The notes under the pieces: model-generated
The model's database searches: none
What the model was told of the DNA's origin: nothing
The model's input: only the letters and a program-made list of their open reading frames with translations
Part shown: positions 34,662 through 41,636 of the stretch, piece after piece
Numbering within the stretch: the stretch's first letter is position 1
Layout of the letters: every line of letters begins with the position of its first letter
Program-made: the position numbers and the translations under genes
DNA from: Arminella tubonensis
GTDB taxonomy: Bacteria; Pseudomonadota; Alphaproteobacteria; Rhizobiales; Rhizobiaceae
NCBI RefSeq assembly: GCF_003240585.1
Contig: NZ_PCDP01000035.1
Location: 372,001-436,000, forward strand
Direction: 5' to 3'
Length of the DNA stretch: 64,000 nucleotides

Positions 34662-34849
34662 GTGAATAGTACCGATGTCATTTCCGCCCTGAAGCGGGAC
34701 GGCTGGATTGAGGTCGGGCAAAAGGGAAGCCATGTTCAATTCAAGCATCCCGGCAGCCCGGACGCGTCACCGTCCCACATCCAAAACGCGACATCCCACT
34801 TGGCACTCTTCGCAGTATAGAAAAGCAATCTGGCTTAAAGTTGAGGTGA
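34662..34849 (+). pseudogene. hicA: HicA-type mRNA interferase toxin, frameshifted
   Basis: The GTG at 34662 opens a HicA-like reading (STDVISALKRDGWIEVGQKGSHVQFKHPGSPD) with the catalytic His in GSHVQFKHP. After about residue 37 the frame runs out of the family and would stop at a TAG near 34818. The HicA C-terminus continues in the next frame as VTVPHPKRDIPLGTLRSIEK and ends at TGA 34847-34849, just before hicB. The total of 188 bases is one short of a whole number of codons, so a single-base loss (near 34765-34772, in a CCCGGAC context) is implied. This is either a real inactivation or a sequencing error. Confidence 0.82.
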
Positions 34850-34851
34850 GT

Positions 34852-35256
34852 ATGCGCAACTATATCGCCCTGATCCACAAGGACGCCGATACCGATTATG
34901 GCGTATCTTTTCCTGATTTCCCAGGTGTCGTGACCGCAGGTTTGACTTTGGACGAAGCCCGCGAGATGGCGGAAGAAGCACTCGCATTTCACCTCGAAGG
35001 CTTGGTCGAAGACGGGGATGCACTCCCGGAGGCATCCACGCTGGAAAGCGTCATGGCGGACCCCGCAAATCGGGACGGAGTGGCGATCCTAGTCGCTTGG
35101 AAGAGCCCGGCGCCCAAGGTCGTGCGCATCAACGTCACGCTTCCCGACGACGTTCTTTCCCGCATCGACGCTTACGCTGCCGAAAACGGTCTATCTCGCT
35201 CCGGGTTCCTCGCCCGCGCCGCCCGCCACGAAATCGAGCGGGAAAATGCCGCCTAA
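34852..35256 (+). CDS. hicB: HicB-type antitoxin
   Basis: Antitoxin of 134 aa. N-terminal HicB partial-RNase-H-like domain (RNYIALIHKDADTDYGVSFPDFPG; AEEALAFHLEGLVEDG) and C-terminal ribbon-helix-helix domain (VRINVTLPDDVLSRIDAYA, about residues 93-112). ATG 34852 is two bases after the restored hicA stop. The frame is open upstream to 34708, but that part is hicA in another frame. Intact, unlike its partner. Confidence 0.92.
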   Translation: MRNYIALIHKDADTDYGVSFPDFPGVVTAGLTLDEAREMAEEALAFHLEGLVEDGDALPEASTLESVMADPANRDGVAILVAWKSPAPKVVRINVTLPDDVLSRIDAYAAENGLSRSGFLARAARHEIERENAA

Positions 35257-35276
35257 TTGGGAAAAATATTGTATTT

Positions 35277-35552
35277 TCAGTAGTGAAATCGGCATTGCAG
35301 GACAATCAGCATCTGGCGTTCGCTGTCCACGCGATAGACCAGTCGATGTTCCTGAGTAATGCGGCGGGACCACTGGCCTTTCAGTTGATTTCTTAGGGGT
35401 TCAGGCTTCCCGATCCCCTCGAAAGGGTGGCGAAGCGCATCCCTGATCAACTCATTGATCCGAGACACCATCTTCGGGTCATTCTGCTGCCAATAGATAT
35501 ATTGCTTCCAGCCATCCGGCTCCCAGCCGAGTACAATCTGGGCTGGAGGCAT
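35277..35552 (-). CDS. yoeB: YoeB-type mRNA interferase toxin
   Basis: Ribosome-dependent endoribonuclease of the Txe/YoeB family, 91 aa. The body WKQYIYWQQNDPKMVSRINELI, the HPFEGIGKPEPL motif, the RRITQEHRLVYRV strand and the terminal FHY carrying catalytic His and Tyr all match. It overlaps the yefM stop in ATGA, the usual antitoxin-first order, and appears intact. Confidence 0.93.
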   Translation of the reverse strand: MPPAQIVLGWEPDGWKQYIYWQQNDPKMVSRINELIRDALRHPFEGIGKPEPLRNQLKGQWSRRITQEHRLVYRVDSERQMLIVLQCRFHY

Positions 35553-35836
35553 CAGTGCTCTTTCCGAGAGGCGGCATATTCATCTGGCTCGATCAAATCG
35601 TGAAATTCAATATTCCCGGCATTCACACTTTCGATCGACTCCATGAGCCGCGCAGCATTGGCGGGTGTCGATAGCAGATGGAGGGTCTCCATCATGCCTT
35701 CATATTCATCCTTGTCGATGAGGATCGCGGATGGCTTGTCCCGGCGCACGATTTCCACGGCCACGCGATCCTGCGAAACCTCGTCCAGGAGACTGGCCAA
35801 CTCATTGCGAGCTTTTGAGAACATTACAGTTCGCAT
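35552..35836 (-). CDS. yefM: YefM-type antitoxin
   Basis: Phd/YefM-family antitoxin, 94 aa, which neutralises YoeB and represses the operon. N-terminal DNA-binding part (RTVMFSKARNELASLLDEV; AVEIVRRDKPSAILIDKDEYEGMMETLHLL) and an acidic C-terminal toxin-binding tail. The start at 35836 is directly beside TGTACA operator repeats; the upstream extension of the open frame is not family-like. Confidence 0.92.
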   Translation of the reverse strand: MRTVMFSKARNELASLLDEVSQDRVAVEIVRRDKPSAILIDKDEYEGMMETLHLLSTPANAARLMESIESVNAGNIEFHDLIEPDEYAASRKEH

Positions 35837-35879
35837 TGTACACACCTCCGAAAGACACTTGTACAATAAATGGTACAAG
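35837..35879 (-). promoter_or_regulatory. YefM operator region with TGTACA repeats
   Basis: TGTACA occurs at 35837 and 35860, and a variant GGTACA at 35872, 12 bases after the second. CTTGTAC and GTACAAG form an inverted repeat at 35858-35879. E. coli YefM operators have a TGTACA core, so this is a strong candidate for autoregulation. Confidence 0.7.
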
Positions 35880-35903
35880 TACCCTCGAATGTCAATGTCA
35901 CCG

Positions 35904-36644
35904 CTACCGCAGCCAGCCAGTCGCCAGAGCGCTTGCCCATTCGAGGCGGCCGTTGCGGGCGGCAAGGTCTGCCATCGCCTGGAAATCATAATTTACCTGT
36001 CGAAACTCCGGCAGCCAGCCGCCGTGAGACCTTTCCAGGATCGCATAGGAGGCAAACGGATGCCCGGCCTCGACCTTGTGATAATATGGCAGATCGTCAT
36101 CATATCCCGGTGCTCCAACACTACCGGGATTGATGATCAGGCGCCCGTCGCGAAGCCTGGTCATTCGCTGCAGATGGGTGTGGCCACACAGAATAACCGG
36201 CTGTCCGATACCATCGGCAAACGCCTCGATCTCTTCGATGCGACGAAGATGGACAAGACCGTCCGGCGAGACGGTTTCCTGCCAGTATGTGTTGTCATCG
36301 GTCGGTGTCGCGTGGCAGAGGTAGATTTCATCCATGTAGACAGCGCTAAATGGCAGGCCGCGAATCCAATCGAGATGACGCCTGTCGAGCTGATCATATG
36401 CGAAACGATCGGAAACGTGCAGCTTCGCCGGATCCGTCTCGATCAGGTACCGGTCATGATTGCCGCGAACGGTGACTGCATCGAGCGACATCAGGATATC
36501 CGCCGTCTTCCCAGCCTCGAGTGGCCCGCTGAAGCAATCGCCGAGATTGACGATCTCGCTAATCCCCTGGGCGCGGATATCGGCAAGGACAGCCTCCAGC
36601 GCCAGATGATTGCCATGAATATCGGCGATTGCTGCAACCCGCAT
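35904..36644 (-). CDS. Calcineurin-like metallophosphoesterase, YfcE/MJ0936-type
   Basis: Phosphodiesterase/phosphatase, 246 aa. Two-metal motifs are visible: RVAAIADIHGNHLAL (D-x-H, residues 7-9), NLGDCFSGP, TVRGNHDR (GNH[D/E]) and CGHTHLQR (GHTH). The start is ATG 36644. It lies four bases after uraH on the same strand and so is the last gene of the ureide operon. Substrate unknown; it is not a known enzyme of purine degradation. Confidence 0.88.
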   Translation of the reverse strand: MRVAAIADIHGNHLALEAVLADIRAQGISEIVNLGDCFSGPLEAGKTADILMSLDAVTVRGNHDRYLIETDPAKLHVSDRFAYDQLDRRHLDWIRGLPFSAVYMDEIYLCHATPTDDNTYWQETVSPDGLVHLRRIEEIEAFADGIGQPVILCGHTHLQRMTRLRDGRLIINPGSVGAPGYDDDLPYYHKVEAGHPFASYAILERSHGGWLPEFRQVNYDFQAMADLAARNGRLEWASALATGWLR

Positions 36645-36648
36645 CGGA

Positions 36649-37005
36649 TCAGCTCCCGCGATAGGTTGAGTAGCCATAGGGCGAAATCAGCAGCGGCACG
36701 TGATAATGCGCCGTGACGTCGGATATGCCGAAGCGGATCGGCACGAGATCGAGGAAAGCAGGCTCAGTGAGAGCGGCACCCGTGCCTCGCAGATAATCCC
36801 CTGCATGGAACAGCAGCTCATAGGTTCCCACCTTGAAAGTCTCGCCGGCGAGAATAGGCCCGCCATCGATACGACCGTCGGCATTGGTCGTCAGCGTCTT
36901 CAAATGGGTCCTGCCCTCACCCTCGATCCGATAAAGATCGATCGTCAAACCCTCCGCCGGCCTGCCGAGCGCGGTGTCGAGAACATGGGTGGTCAGTCCT
37001 GTCAT
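36649..37005 (-). CDS. uraH: 5-hydroxyisourate hydrolase
   Basis: Transthyretin-like enzyme, 118 aa, hydrolysing 5-hydroxyisourate (product of PuuD) to OHCU. The N-terminal [17 protein letters not shown] and the C-terminal signature [18 protein letters not shown] are diagnostic. The start overlaps the allA stop in ATGA. Cytoplasmic. Confidence 0.96.
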   Translation of the reverse strand: MTGLTTHVLDTALGRPAEGLTIDLYRIEGEGRTHLKTLTTNADGRIDGGPILAGETFKVGTYELLFHAGDYLRGTGAALTEPAFLDLVPIRFGISDVTAHYHVPLLISPYGYSTYRGS

Positions 37006-37502
37006 GGGGTAGGCGCTCCGATGATGTAGGCTTCGTCGAAGAAGAACTCTTCGAGATTGTTGCCGGGCCCGTCGCGATCGACAACCAGAAAGTCGCTCAG
37101 TGCGTCGAGCGACATCAACGGATGGTGCCAGACGTTCCGCCGATAGTTCACGCCCTGGTCGCCCCGCGCCAGAAAAACTTGCGGGCGGCCCGGCTTGCCA
37201 CCTTCATCAGCCGATACGACCACAAGATACGGCCGCCCCGACAGCGGCGAGAAACTCTGGCTGCCGAATGGGTGCCGTTCCATCATGCTGATTTCATAAG
37301 GAAAAGAACGAGGCTGCCCGCGAAAGAGGTTGATGATGACGCGCGCTCCGTCGCCGGTCGCGTCTGCCGTCGCCAAGGCATGAAACCGCTCCGTCGTTCC
37401 ACCATTGATGAGCCGCATCGACGCCGGATCGGCTTCGATCACGTCGCCAAAAGGCGCGAAGGCGGATTTTGAAAGGTGATGGATTTCGAGATTGAACGAC
37501 AT
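37002..37502 (-). CDS. allA: Ureidoglycolate lyase
   Basis: Cupin-fold enzyme splitting ureidoglycolate to glyoxylate and urea, 166 aa. Motifs [41 protein letters not shown] and [13 protein letters not shown] carry the His residues of the family. It overlaps uraH downstream and follows the HepT gene by four bases, the first sign that a toxin-antitoxin pair lies inside this operon. Confidence 0.95.
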   Translation of the reverse strand: MSFNLEIHHLSKSAFAPFGDVIEADPASMRLINGGTTERFHALATADATGDGARVIINLFRGQPRSFPYEISMMERHPFGSQSFSPLSGRPYLVVVSADEGGKPGRPQVFLARGDQGVNYRRNVWHHPLMSLDALSDFLVVDRDGPGNNLEEFFFDEAYIIGAPTP

Positions 37503-37506
37503 CGCG

Positions 37507-37869
37507 TCATTCGCCCTCAGCTTGCCAATGACGGATGAGATATAACTTGTCGAGCAAATCAGGGATGGCCTTTTTGGCCGTGTCCCAAACGAGGCCTAGA
37601 TCAATGTCAAAATACCCGTGGGCGATGCGATTTCGCATGCCGCGGATTTGGCGCCACTGCAGTTCGGAATGTTCCTCGACAAATTCGGGATAGACTTCAA
37701 TGATCCGCGTTGCCACTTCGCCGACCATGAGAAGACTCATGCCAATGGCGCGTTGCATGATGACGTCCTTTAGGAACGCATCCTTCTCCATTCCCTCGAT
37801 GAACTTAGAGACATCCGATGCCGCTTCATGCATGCGATCTAGATAGCCTTGCAGGCCTTCGGAACTCAT
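37507..37869 (-). CDS. hepT: HepT-type HEPN RNase toxin
   Basis: DUF86 HEPN-domain toxin, 120 aa, all-helical. It carries the RX4HXY motif as RNRIAHGY (about residues 80-87), which is both the RNase active site and, through its Tyr, the target of AMPylation by MntA in characterised systems. The start overlaps mntA by four bases. It is followed after four bases by allA, with which it appears co-transcribed. Confidence 0.92.
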   Translation of the reverse strand: MSSEGLQGYLDRMHEAASDVSKFIEGMEKDAFLKDVIMQRAIGMSLLMVGEVATRIIEVYPEFVEEHSELQWRQIRGMRNRIAHGYFDIDLGLVWDTAKKAIPDLLDKLYLIRHWQAEGE

Positions 37870-38159
37870 ACCGGCTTTGCTTCGGCAAGCACGCGCGTTC
37901 GCGCCTTTTCGGGGAAATCGCCGGGAGTAAGTAGATGTACCGATGTGCCTTTCAACAACTGCTCAAGCTCTTCCAATAATCCGCCAAGGCTCAACAAGGT
38001 CGACCCAGGCAACGCATCCACAAGGATATCGAGATCGCTGTCCGGCCGATCTTCTCCCCGGGCAACCGACCCGAAGACACGTGGATTGGCCGCGTTAAAG
38101 CGCCTGGTCGCCTCGCGTATCGCCTGTCTGTTTTTTTCCAACGCTTCCGAGGGTTTCAT
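37866..38159 (-). CDS. mntA: MntA-type nucleotidyltransferase antitoxin
   Basis: Minimal nucleotidyltransferase, 97 aa, with the motif GSVARGEDRPDSDLDILVD (GSx10DxD, residues about 30-48). In studied HepT/MntA pairs it inactivates HepT by transferring AMP groups. The ATG at 38159 follows AGGAG; a longer frame to 38216 would overlap the end of alc. It sits 53 bases after the allantoicase gene on the same strand. Confidence 0.9.
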   Translation of the reverse strand: MKPSEALEKNRQAIREATRRFNAANPRVFGSVARGEDRPDSDLDILVDALPGSTLLSLGGLLEELEQLLKGTSVHLLTPGDFPEKARTRVLAEAKPV

Positions 38160-38212
38160 TCCATGTTGCTCCTTGTGCCGCCACCACGAAAGGACGGCAC
38201 ATTGAAAATACC

Positions 38213-39232
38213 TCAACCCTTGTTCCCAAACAACCTGAGCCGCATGACGCCGCCATCGGGATGCATTGCAAAGCGGACGTGCGTCACCGGGCCGATATCG
38301 GCGAGCTTGTCGCTGCCATATTCGTGGATGTGGTCCATCTGCAGCTTCTGGCGTGACAGCAGCGGCTTCCAGCTTTCAGATGCAGCGACCTCGGCGTCGC
38401 TAAAGGTATCACCATGGCCGGGCAGATAGGCCCCGAGGATTTCGCATGTGTCGGGGAAATTGCCCTTGTAGAAGGCGGTGTCGACGACGGCCCGCTTGAT
38501 GATGCCGGGATGGCCGAGACGGATGATCGCCCAGTCGTGCCCGGGACCCCGCCGGCGCTTGGTCTCCCAGCCGTCGCCCATGTTGCGGCCTCGCCCTGGC
38601 TCAAGCATCTTGTCCGGATGGCCGTAATGCGCATCCGACCACGCAAGCGACTTGGCGCCATTGAAGATATAGGCGAGATCGACCTCTTCGGACGCGCCGA
38701 CTTTCGACCAGTCGAAATGGGCAGCTCCATAGACCCTGAGGCGCGCGATGCCGCCATCGGGATAGATGTGCAGGCGCAGATGCGTCCAGACCTTATCCGT
38801 GCCAGTCGTCTCGAAGAAATGATGCGCGCTTGGCCCGAGCGGCGATTTTGCCAGAAGCTCTGTCCATTCCGTCGCATCGGTCGGATCGCCGGAGGCCACG
38901 AACGCAGCCTCGATCGAGCAATGCGGCGGATAGTTGCCGGTGAAATAGCTGGTGTCGACATCGAAGCCGAAAATGCGGCCGGGCATGGCAAGACGGATGA
39001 CGGACCAGTCATGGCCGGGCACGCGCTTGCGGCGGCTTTCCCAGCCGTCCATGTACTTGCCGTTGTCGTCATAAAGGTCCGGATCGAAGCTTGCCGGTAC
39101 ATCCTGCAGCATACGGTCGAGCGGCGCGAAGAAATCGTCGGTGACAGAGATGCCCTTGGCGCCGAGCCGGGCTGAAGCAAGGTTGATGGCGCCGACCGCG
39201 AAAGACGGAAGGGGTGAGGCATTGTCAGTCAT
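38213..39232 (-). CDS. alc: Allantoicase
   Basis: Hydrolyses allantoate to ureidoglycolate and urea, 339 aa. Two allantoicase repeats are visible, each with a DGWESRRKRVPGHDWSVIRL-like block (residues about 57-77 and 218-240: DGWETKRRRGPGHDWAIIRL) followed by a DTSYFTGNYP / DTAFYKGNFP strand. It adjoins uraD with no spacing. Cytoplasmic. Confidence 0.97.
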   Translation of the reverse strand: MTDNASPLPSFAVGAINLASARLGAKGISVTDDFFAPLDRMLQDVPASFDPDLYDDNGKYMDGWESRRKRVPGHDWSVIRLAMPGRIFGFDVDTSYFTGNYPPHCSIEAAFVASGDPTDATEWTELLAKSPLGPSAHHFFETTGTDKVWTHLRLHIYPDGGIARLRVYGAAHFDWSKVGASEEVDLAYIFNGAKSLAWSDAHYGHPDKMLEPGRGRNMGDGWETKRRRGPGHDWAIIRLGHPGIIKRAVVDTAFYKGNFPDTCEILGAYLPGHGDTFSDAEVAASESWKPLLSRQKLQMDHIHEYGSDKLADIGPVTHVRFAMHPDGGVMRLRLFGNKG

Positions 39233-39730
39233 TCAAGTCTCCGGAAGCATGGATTGCAGGCGCAGCAGGGCGATCTTCTCCACCTGCGCGGTTGCGGTCG
39301 AAAATTCGGCGTCGCGGTCGTTGTTGATCCGCATTTCGAAGGCCTCGAGGATATCGTCCTTGCTCAGCCCTTTCACCGCGATGATGAAGGGAAAGCCGAA
39401 CTTGGCGACATAGGCCTTGTTGAGTTCGGTAAAGCGCGCGTGCTCCTGCGCGGTGAGGCGGTCAAGGCCGGCACCCGCCTGTTCCTGCCTGCTGTCGGCG
39501 GTGAGCTTCCCCGATATCGCAAGCTTCCCGGCAAGATCCGGATGCGCCCGGAGAACAGCCAGCCGTTCGGCCGGACTTGCGGCGCGGAACATCGTAACGA
39601 GCGCGGTGTGGATACCAGTCGCGGTCAGCGGCTCGGGAATGATCTTCGCATCCACGGCTCGTTCAGCAAGATAAGGCGAATGCTCGATGACGCCGCCAAA
39701 GCGCGTCACGAAGTCGTAGCGCGTGATCAT
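39233..39730 (-). CDS. uraD: OHCU decarboxylase
   Basis: 2-oxo-4-hydroxy-4-carboxy-5-ureidoimidazoline decarboxylase giving S-allantoin, 165 aa. The start at 39730 (ITRYDFVTRFGGVIEHSPYLAERA) overlaps the puuE stop. LRAHPDLAGK contains the catalytic-site His and KFGFPFIIAVKG is the second family motif. The upstream part of the open frame is puuE in another frame. Confidence 0.95.
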   Translation of the reverse strand: MITRYDFVTRFGGVIEHSPYLAERAVDAKIIPEPLTATGIHTALVTMFRAASPAERLAVLRAHPDLAGKLAISGKLTADSRQEQAGAGLDRLTAQEHARFTELNKAYVAKFGFPFIIAVKGLSKDDILEAFEMRINNDRDAEFSTATAQVEKIALLRLQSMLPET

Positions 39731-40653
39731 CAGAGCGTGTCCGGCTGATGGTGCTGGTGCCAGTGCTGCGCGATTTCGATGCGCCTCGGAATCCACACCT
39801 TGTCGTGCTTCTGCACATATTCGACAAAGCGCCTGAGGGCTGCAATGCGGCCCGGGCGACCGACAAGCCGACAATGCAGGCCGACCGACATCATCTTCGG
39901 GCTGCCTTCCTTGCCTTCCTCGTAGAGCGTATCGAACGCATCCTTCAGGTAGCCGAAAAACTGGTCGCCGGAATTGAAGCCCTGCGGCGTCGCGAAACGC
40001 ATGTCGTTGGTGTCGAGCGTATAGGGAACGATCAGGAAGGGCTTGTCATCAATGCCCTTCACCCAATAGGGCAGATCGTCGGCATAGCTGTCCGACGAAT
40101 AGAGGAACCCACCCTCTTCCATCACCAGCCGCAGCGTATTGTCGGAGGGCTTGCCCTGGTACATGCCGTAGGGTCGCTCGCCGGTCAGTTCGGTATGAAG
40201 GCGCACTGCTTCAGCTATGTGCTTGCGCTCCAGCTCCTCGGGGAAATCCTTGTATTCCAGCCAGCGGTAACCATGGCTGGCGATCTCCCAACCCGCTTCC
40301 TTCATGGCTGCGACCGCCTCGGGATTGCGCGCCATGGCCAGCGTCACGCCATAAACCGTCGCCTGGACTTTCAACGAGGTGAACAGCCTGAACAGTCGCC
40401 AGAAACCGGCGCGCGAGCCATATTCGTAGATCGATTCCATGTTGAGATTGCGCTGGTTCGGCCAGGGCTGAGCGCCGACGATCTCCGAAAGCAGGTTCTC
40501 CGAAGCCGGGTCTCCATCGAGAATGGAGCTTTCACCACCCTCCTCGTAGTTGATGACGAACTGTACCGCCACACGCGCCTCGCCCGGCCATTTCGGATCG
40601 GGACTGTTGCGGCCATAGCCGACCAGATTGCGGGGATATGTATCGGACACCAT
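39730..40653 (-). CDS. puuE: Allantoinase PuuE (polysaccharide-deacetylase fold)
   Basis: Converts allantoin to allantoate, 307 aa. NodB-like fold: YPRNLVGYGRNSPDPKWPGEARVAVQFVINYEEGGE at the N-terminus, GWEIASHGYRWLEY, YSSDSYADDLPYW and MMSVGLHCRLVGRPGR. It is unrelated to the zinc amidohydrolase allantoinase AllB. ATG 40653 follows GAAGGTGG. It is the first gene of the eight-gene minus-strand operon puuE-uraD-alc-mntA-hepT-allA-uraH-phosphoesterase. Confidence 0.95.
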   Translation of the reverse strand: MVSDTYPRNLVGYGRNSPDPKWPGEARVAVQFVINYEEGGESSILDGDPASENLLSEIVGAQPWPNQRNLNMESIYEYGSRAGFWRLFRLFTSLKVQATVYGVTLAMARNPEAVAAMKEAGWEIASHGYRWLEYKDFPEELERKHIAEAVRLHTELTGERPYGMYQGKPSDNTLRLVMEEGGFLYSSDSYADDLPYWVKGIDDKPFLIVPYTLDTNDMRFATPQGFNSGDQFFGYLKDAFDTLYEEGKEGSPKMMSVGLHCRLVGRPGRIAALRRFVEYVQKHDKVWIPRRIEIAQHWHQHHQPDTL

Positions 40654-40672
40654 CGAACCACCTTCTCGAATA

Positions 40673-40750
40673 ATGCATGTCTCCCAAAAGTGTGGAGCGA
40701 TTTTGGGCGAAAGACATGCATAAACAAAGAGCCAAAGCGCGACGCGCTTT
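40673..40750. repeat. Rhizobial palindromic repeat upstream of puuE
   Basis: ATGCATGTCT (40673-40682) and AGACATGCAT (40712-40721) form perfect arms, with inner CCCAAAA / TTTTGGG pairs, followed by a second palindrome AAAGCGCG-A-CGCGCTTT (40734-40750). I recognise this layout as a common intergenic repeat in rhizobial genomes. It starts 20 bases from the puuE start codon, in its leader. Confidence 0.65.
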
Positions 40751-40828
40751 GATGCGACGGTAAGCATCGCTGGCGTTATTGTCGAGACGGAAAGTGCGCA
40801 GCATCGCTTTGCAGCAAAGCGCGTTCGC

Positions 40829-41536
40829 TCAAGCGATCTTGCGAGCGCTGACTTTACCCATGGGATGCAGCGAATGTACGCGGAACGGGCCGCCGCTGCC
40901 TTCTTCCATCATCAGAGCGACGTTGGTGACAGCGACCGGTTCCGCAAGCACGGGCCCGAAGAAGTCGTGCAGCACCTGCTCCATCCGTGACATGTCGGCC
41001 GGGCCGACCGGGCCGGTGAGCAGCATCTGGAACCGAAACTCGTCCATGACGTGAGCGCAGCCCCAGCGGTGCAGATTGGTGAATTGCGGCGCGGAAAGAC
41101 CGTCCGGATCCGAGCAGTCGATCTCGGCCTCCGAAAGTGGCGCACGAAATCGATCGAACTCCTGGACCAGTGCCGCGGCAAGATAATTAAGGGCAGTTGA
41201 AGGATACGAAGGTACCAATCCGAAAACGTTCCCGAGCTTGGCAATTTCCAGCGGCGGCAGTTCGAACGGCGTCAGCGTGCCGGCATACCGCATCAGGTCA
41301 CGCAGCAAGGCCGGTTCCGAGGTTGGATCGGCAAGCCGGAACGGTGCCTTCAGCACGGCATGGAAGCCGTATCGACGCGGCAGCGCCGTGTGAAAGGCGA
41401 CCTCGTGGATGCCAAGTCCGCGGATACGCGGCGGCTCCACAATCTCGCCGGAATAGACGTTTCGGCCGAGCCAGTTTGCCGCGACGAGCGTCAGGGGATC
41501 GCTCGGAGTAGGTGTAAAGCAGATGGCGTATCGCAT
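40829..41536 (-). CDS. DUF1045 family protein (putative 2H phosphoesterase)
   Basis: Protein of 235 aa beginning RYAICFTPTPSDPLTLVAANWLGR. The two H-x-[TS/A]-like positions of a 2H phosphoesterase fold are visible in GFHAVLKAPFRL (about residue 64) and FRFQMLLTGPV (about 180). DUF1045 proteins usually sit in phosphonate (phn) operons, but no phn gene is in the window. Start 41536 has GGAGGT upstream; the longer open frame to 41782 is a shadow of the next gene. It lies 100 bases downstream of the FAD oxidoreductase gene. Confidence 0.8.
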   Translation of the reverse strand: MRYAICFTPTPSDPLTLVAANWLGRNVYSGEIVEPPRIRGLGIHEVAFHTALPRRYGFHAVLKAPFRLADPTSEPALLRDLMRYAGTLTPFELPPLEIAKLGNVFGLVPSYPSTALNYLAAALVQEFDRFRAPLSEAEIDCSDPDGLSAPQFTNLHRWGCAHVMDEFRFQMLLTGPVGPADMSRMEQVLHDFFGPVLAEPVAVTNVALMMEEGSGGPFRVHSLHPMGKVSARKIA

Positions 41537-41636
41537 GTGACCTCCTCCGCAGGGAGCGCAGGCATCCCTGCGGGTGCCCTTCGGCCAACGGGATAGGTGA
41601 TTTGCGTGACAGATTGACGAAGCGCGGGCGGTATAT

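Noticed and set aside
34708..34851. N-terminal extension of HicB
   Set aside because: These bases encode the HicA toxin in another frame; HicB proteins start at the MRNYIALIHK segment.
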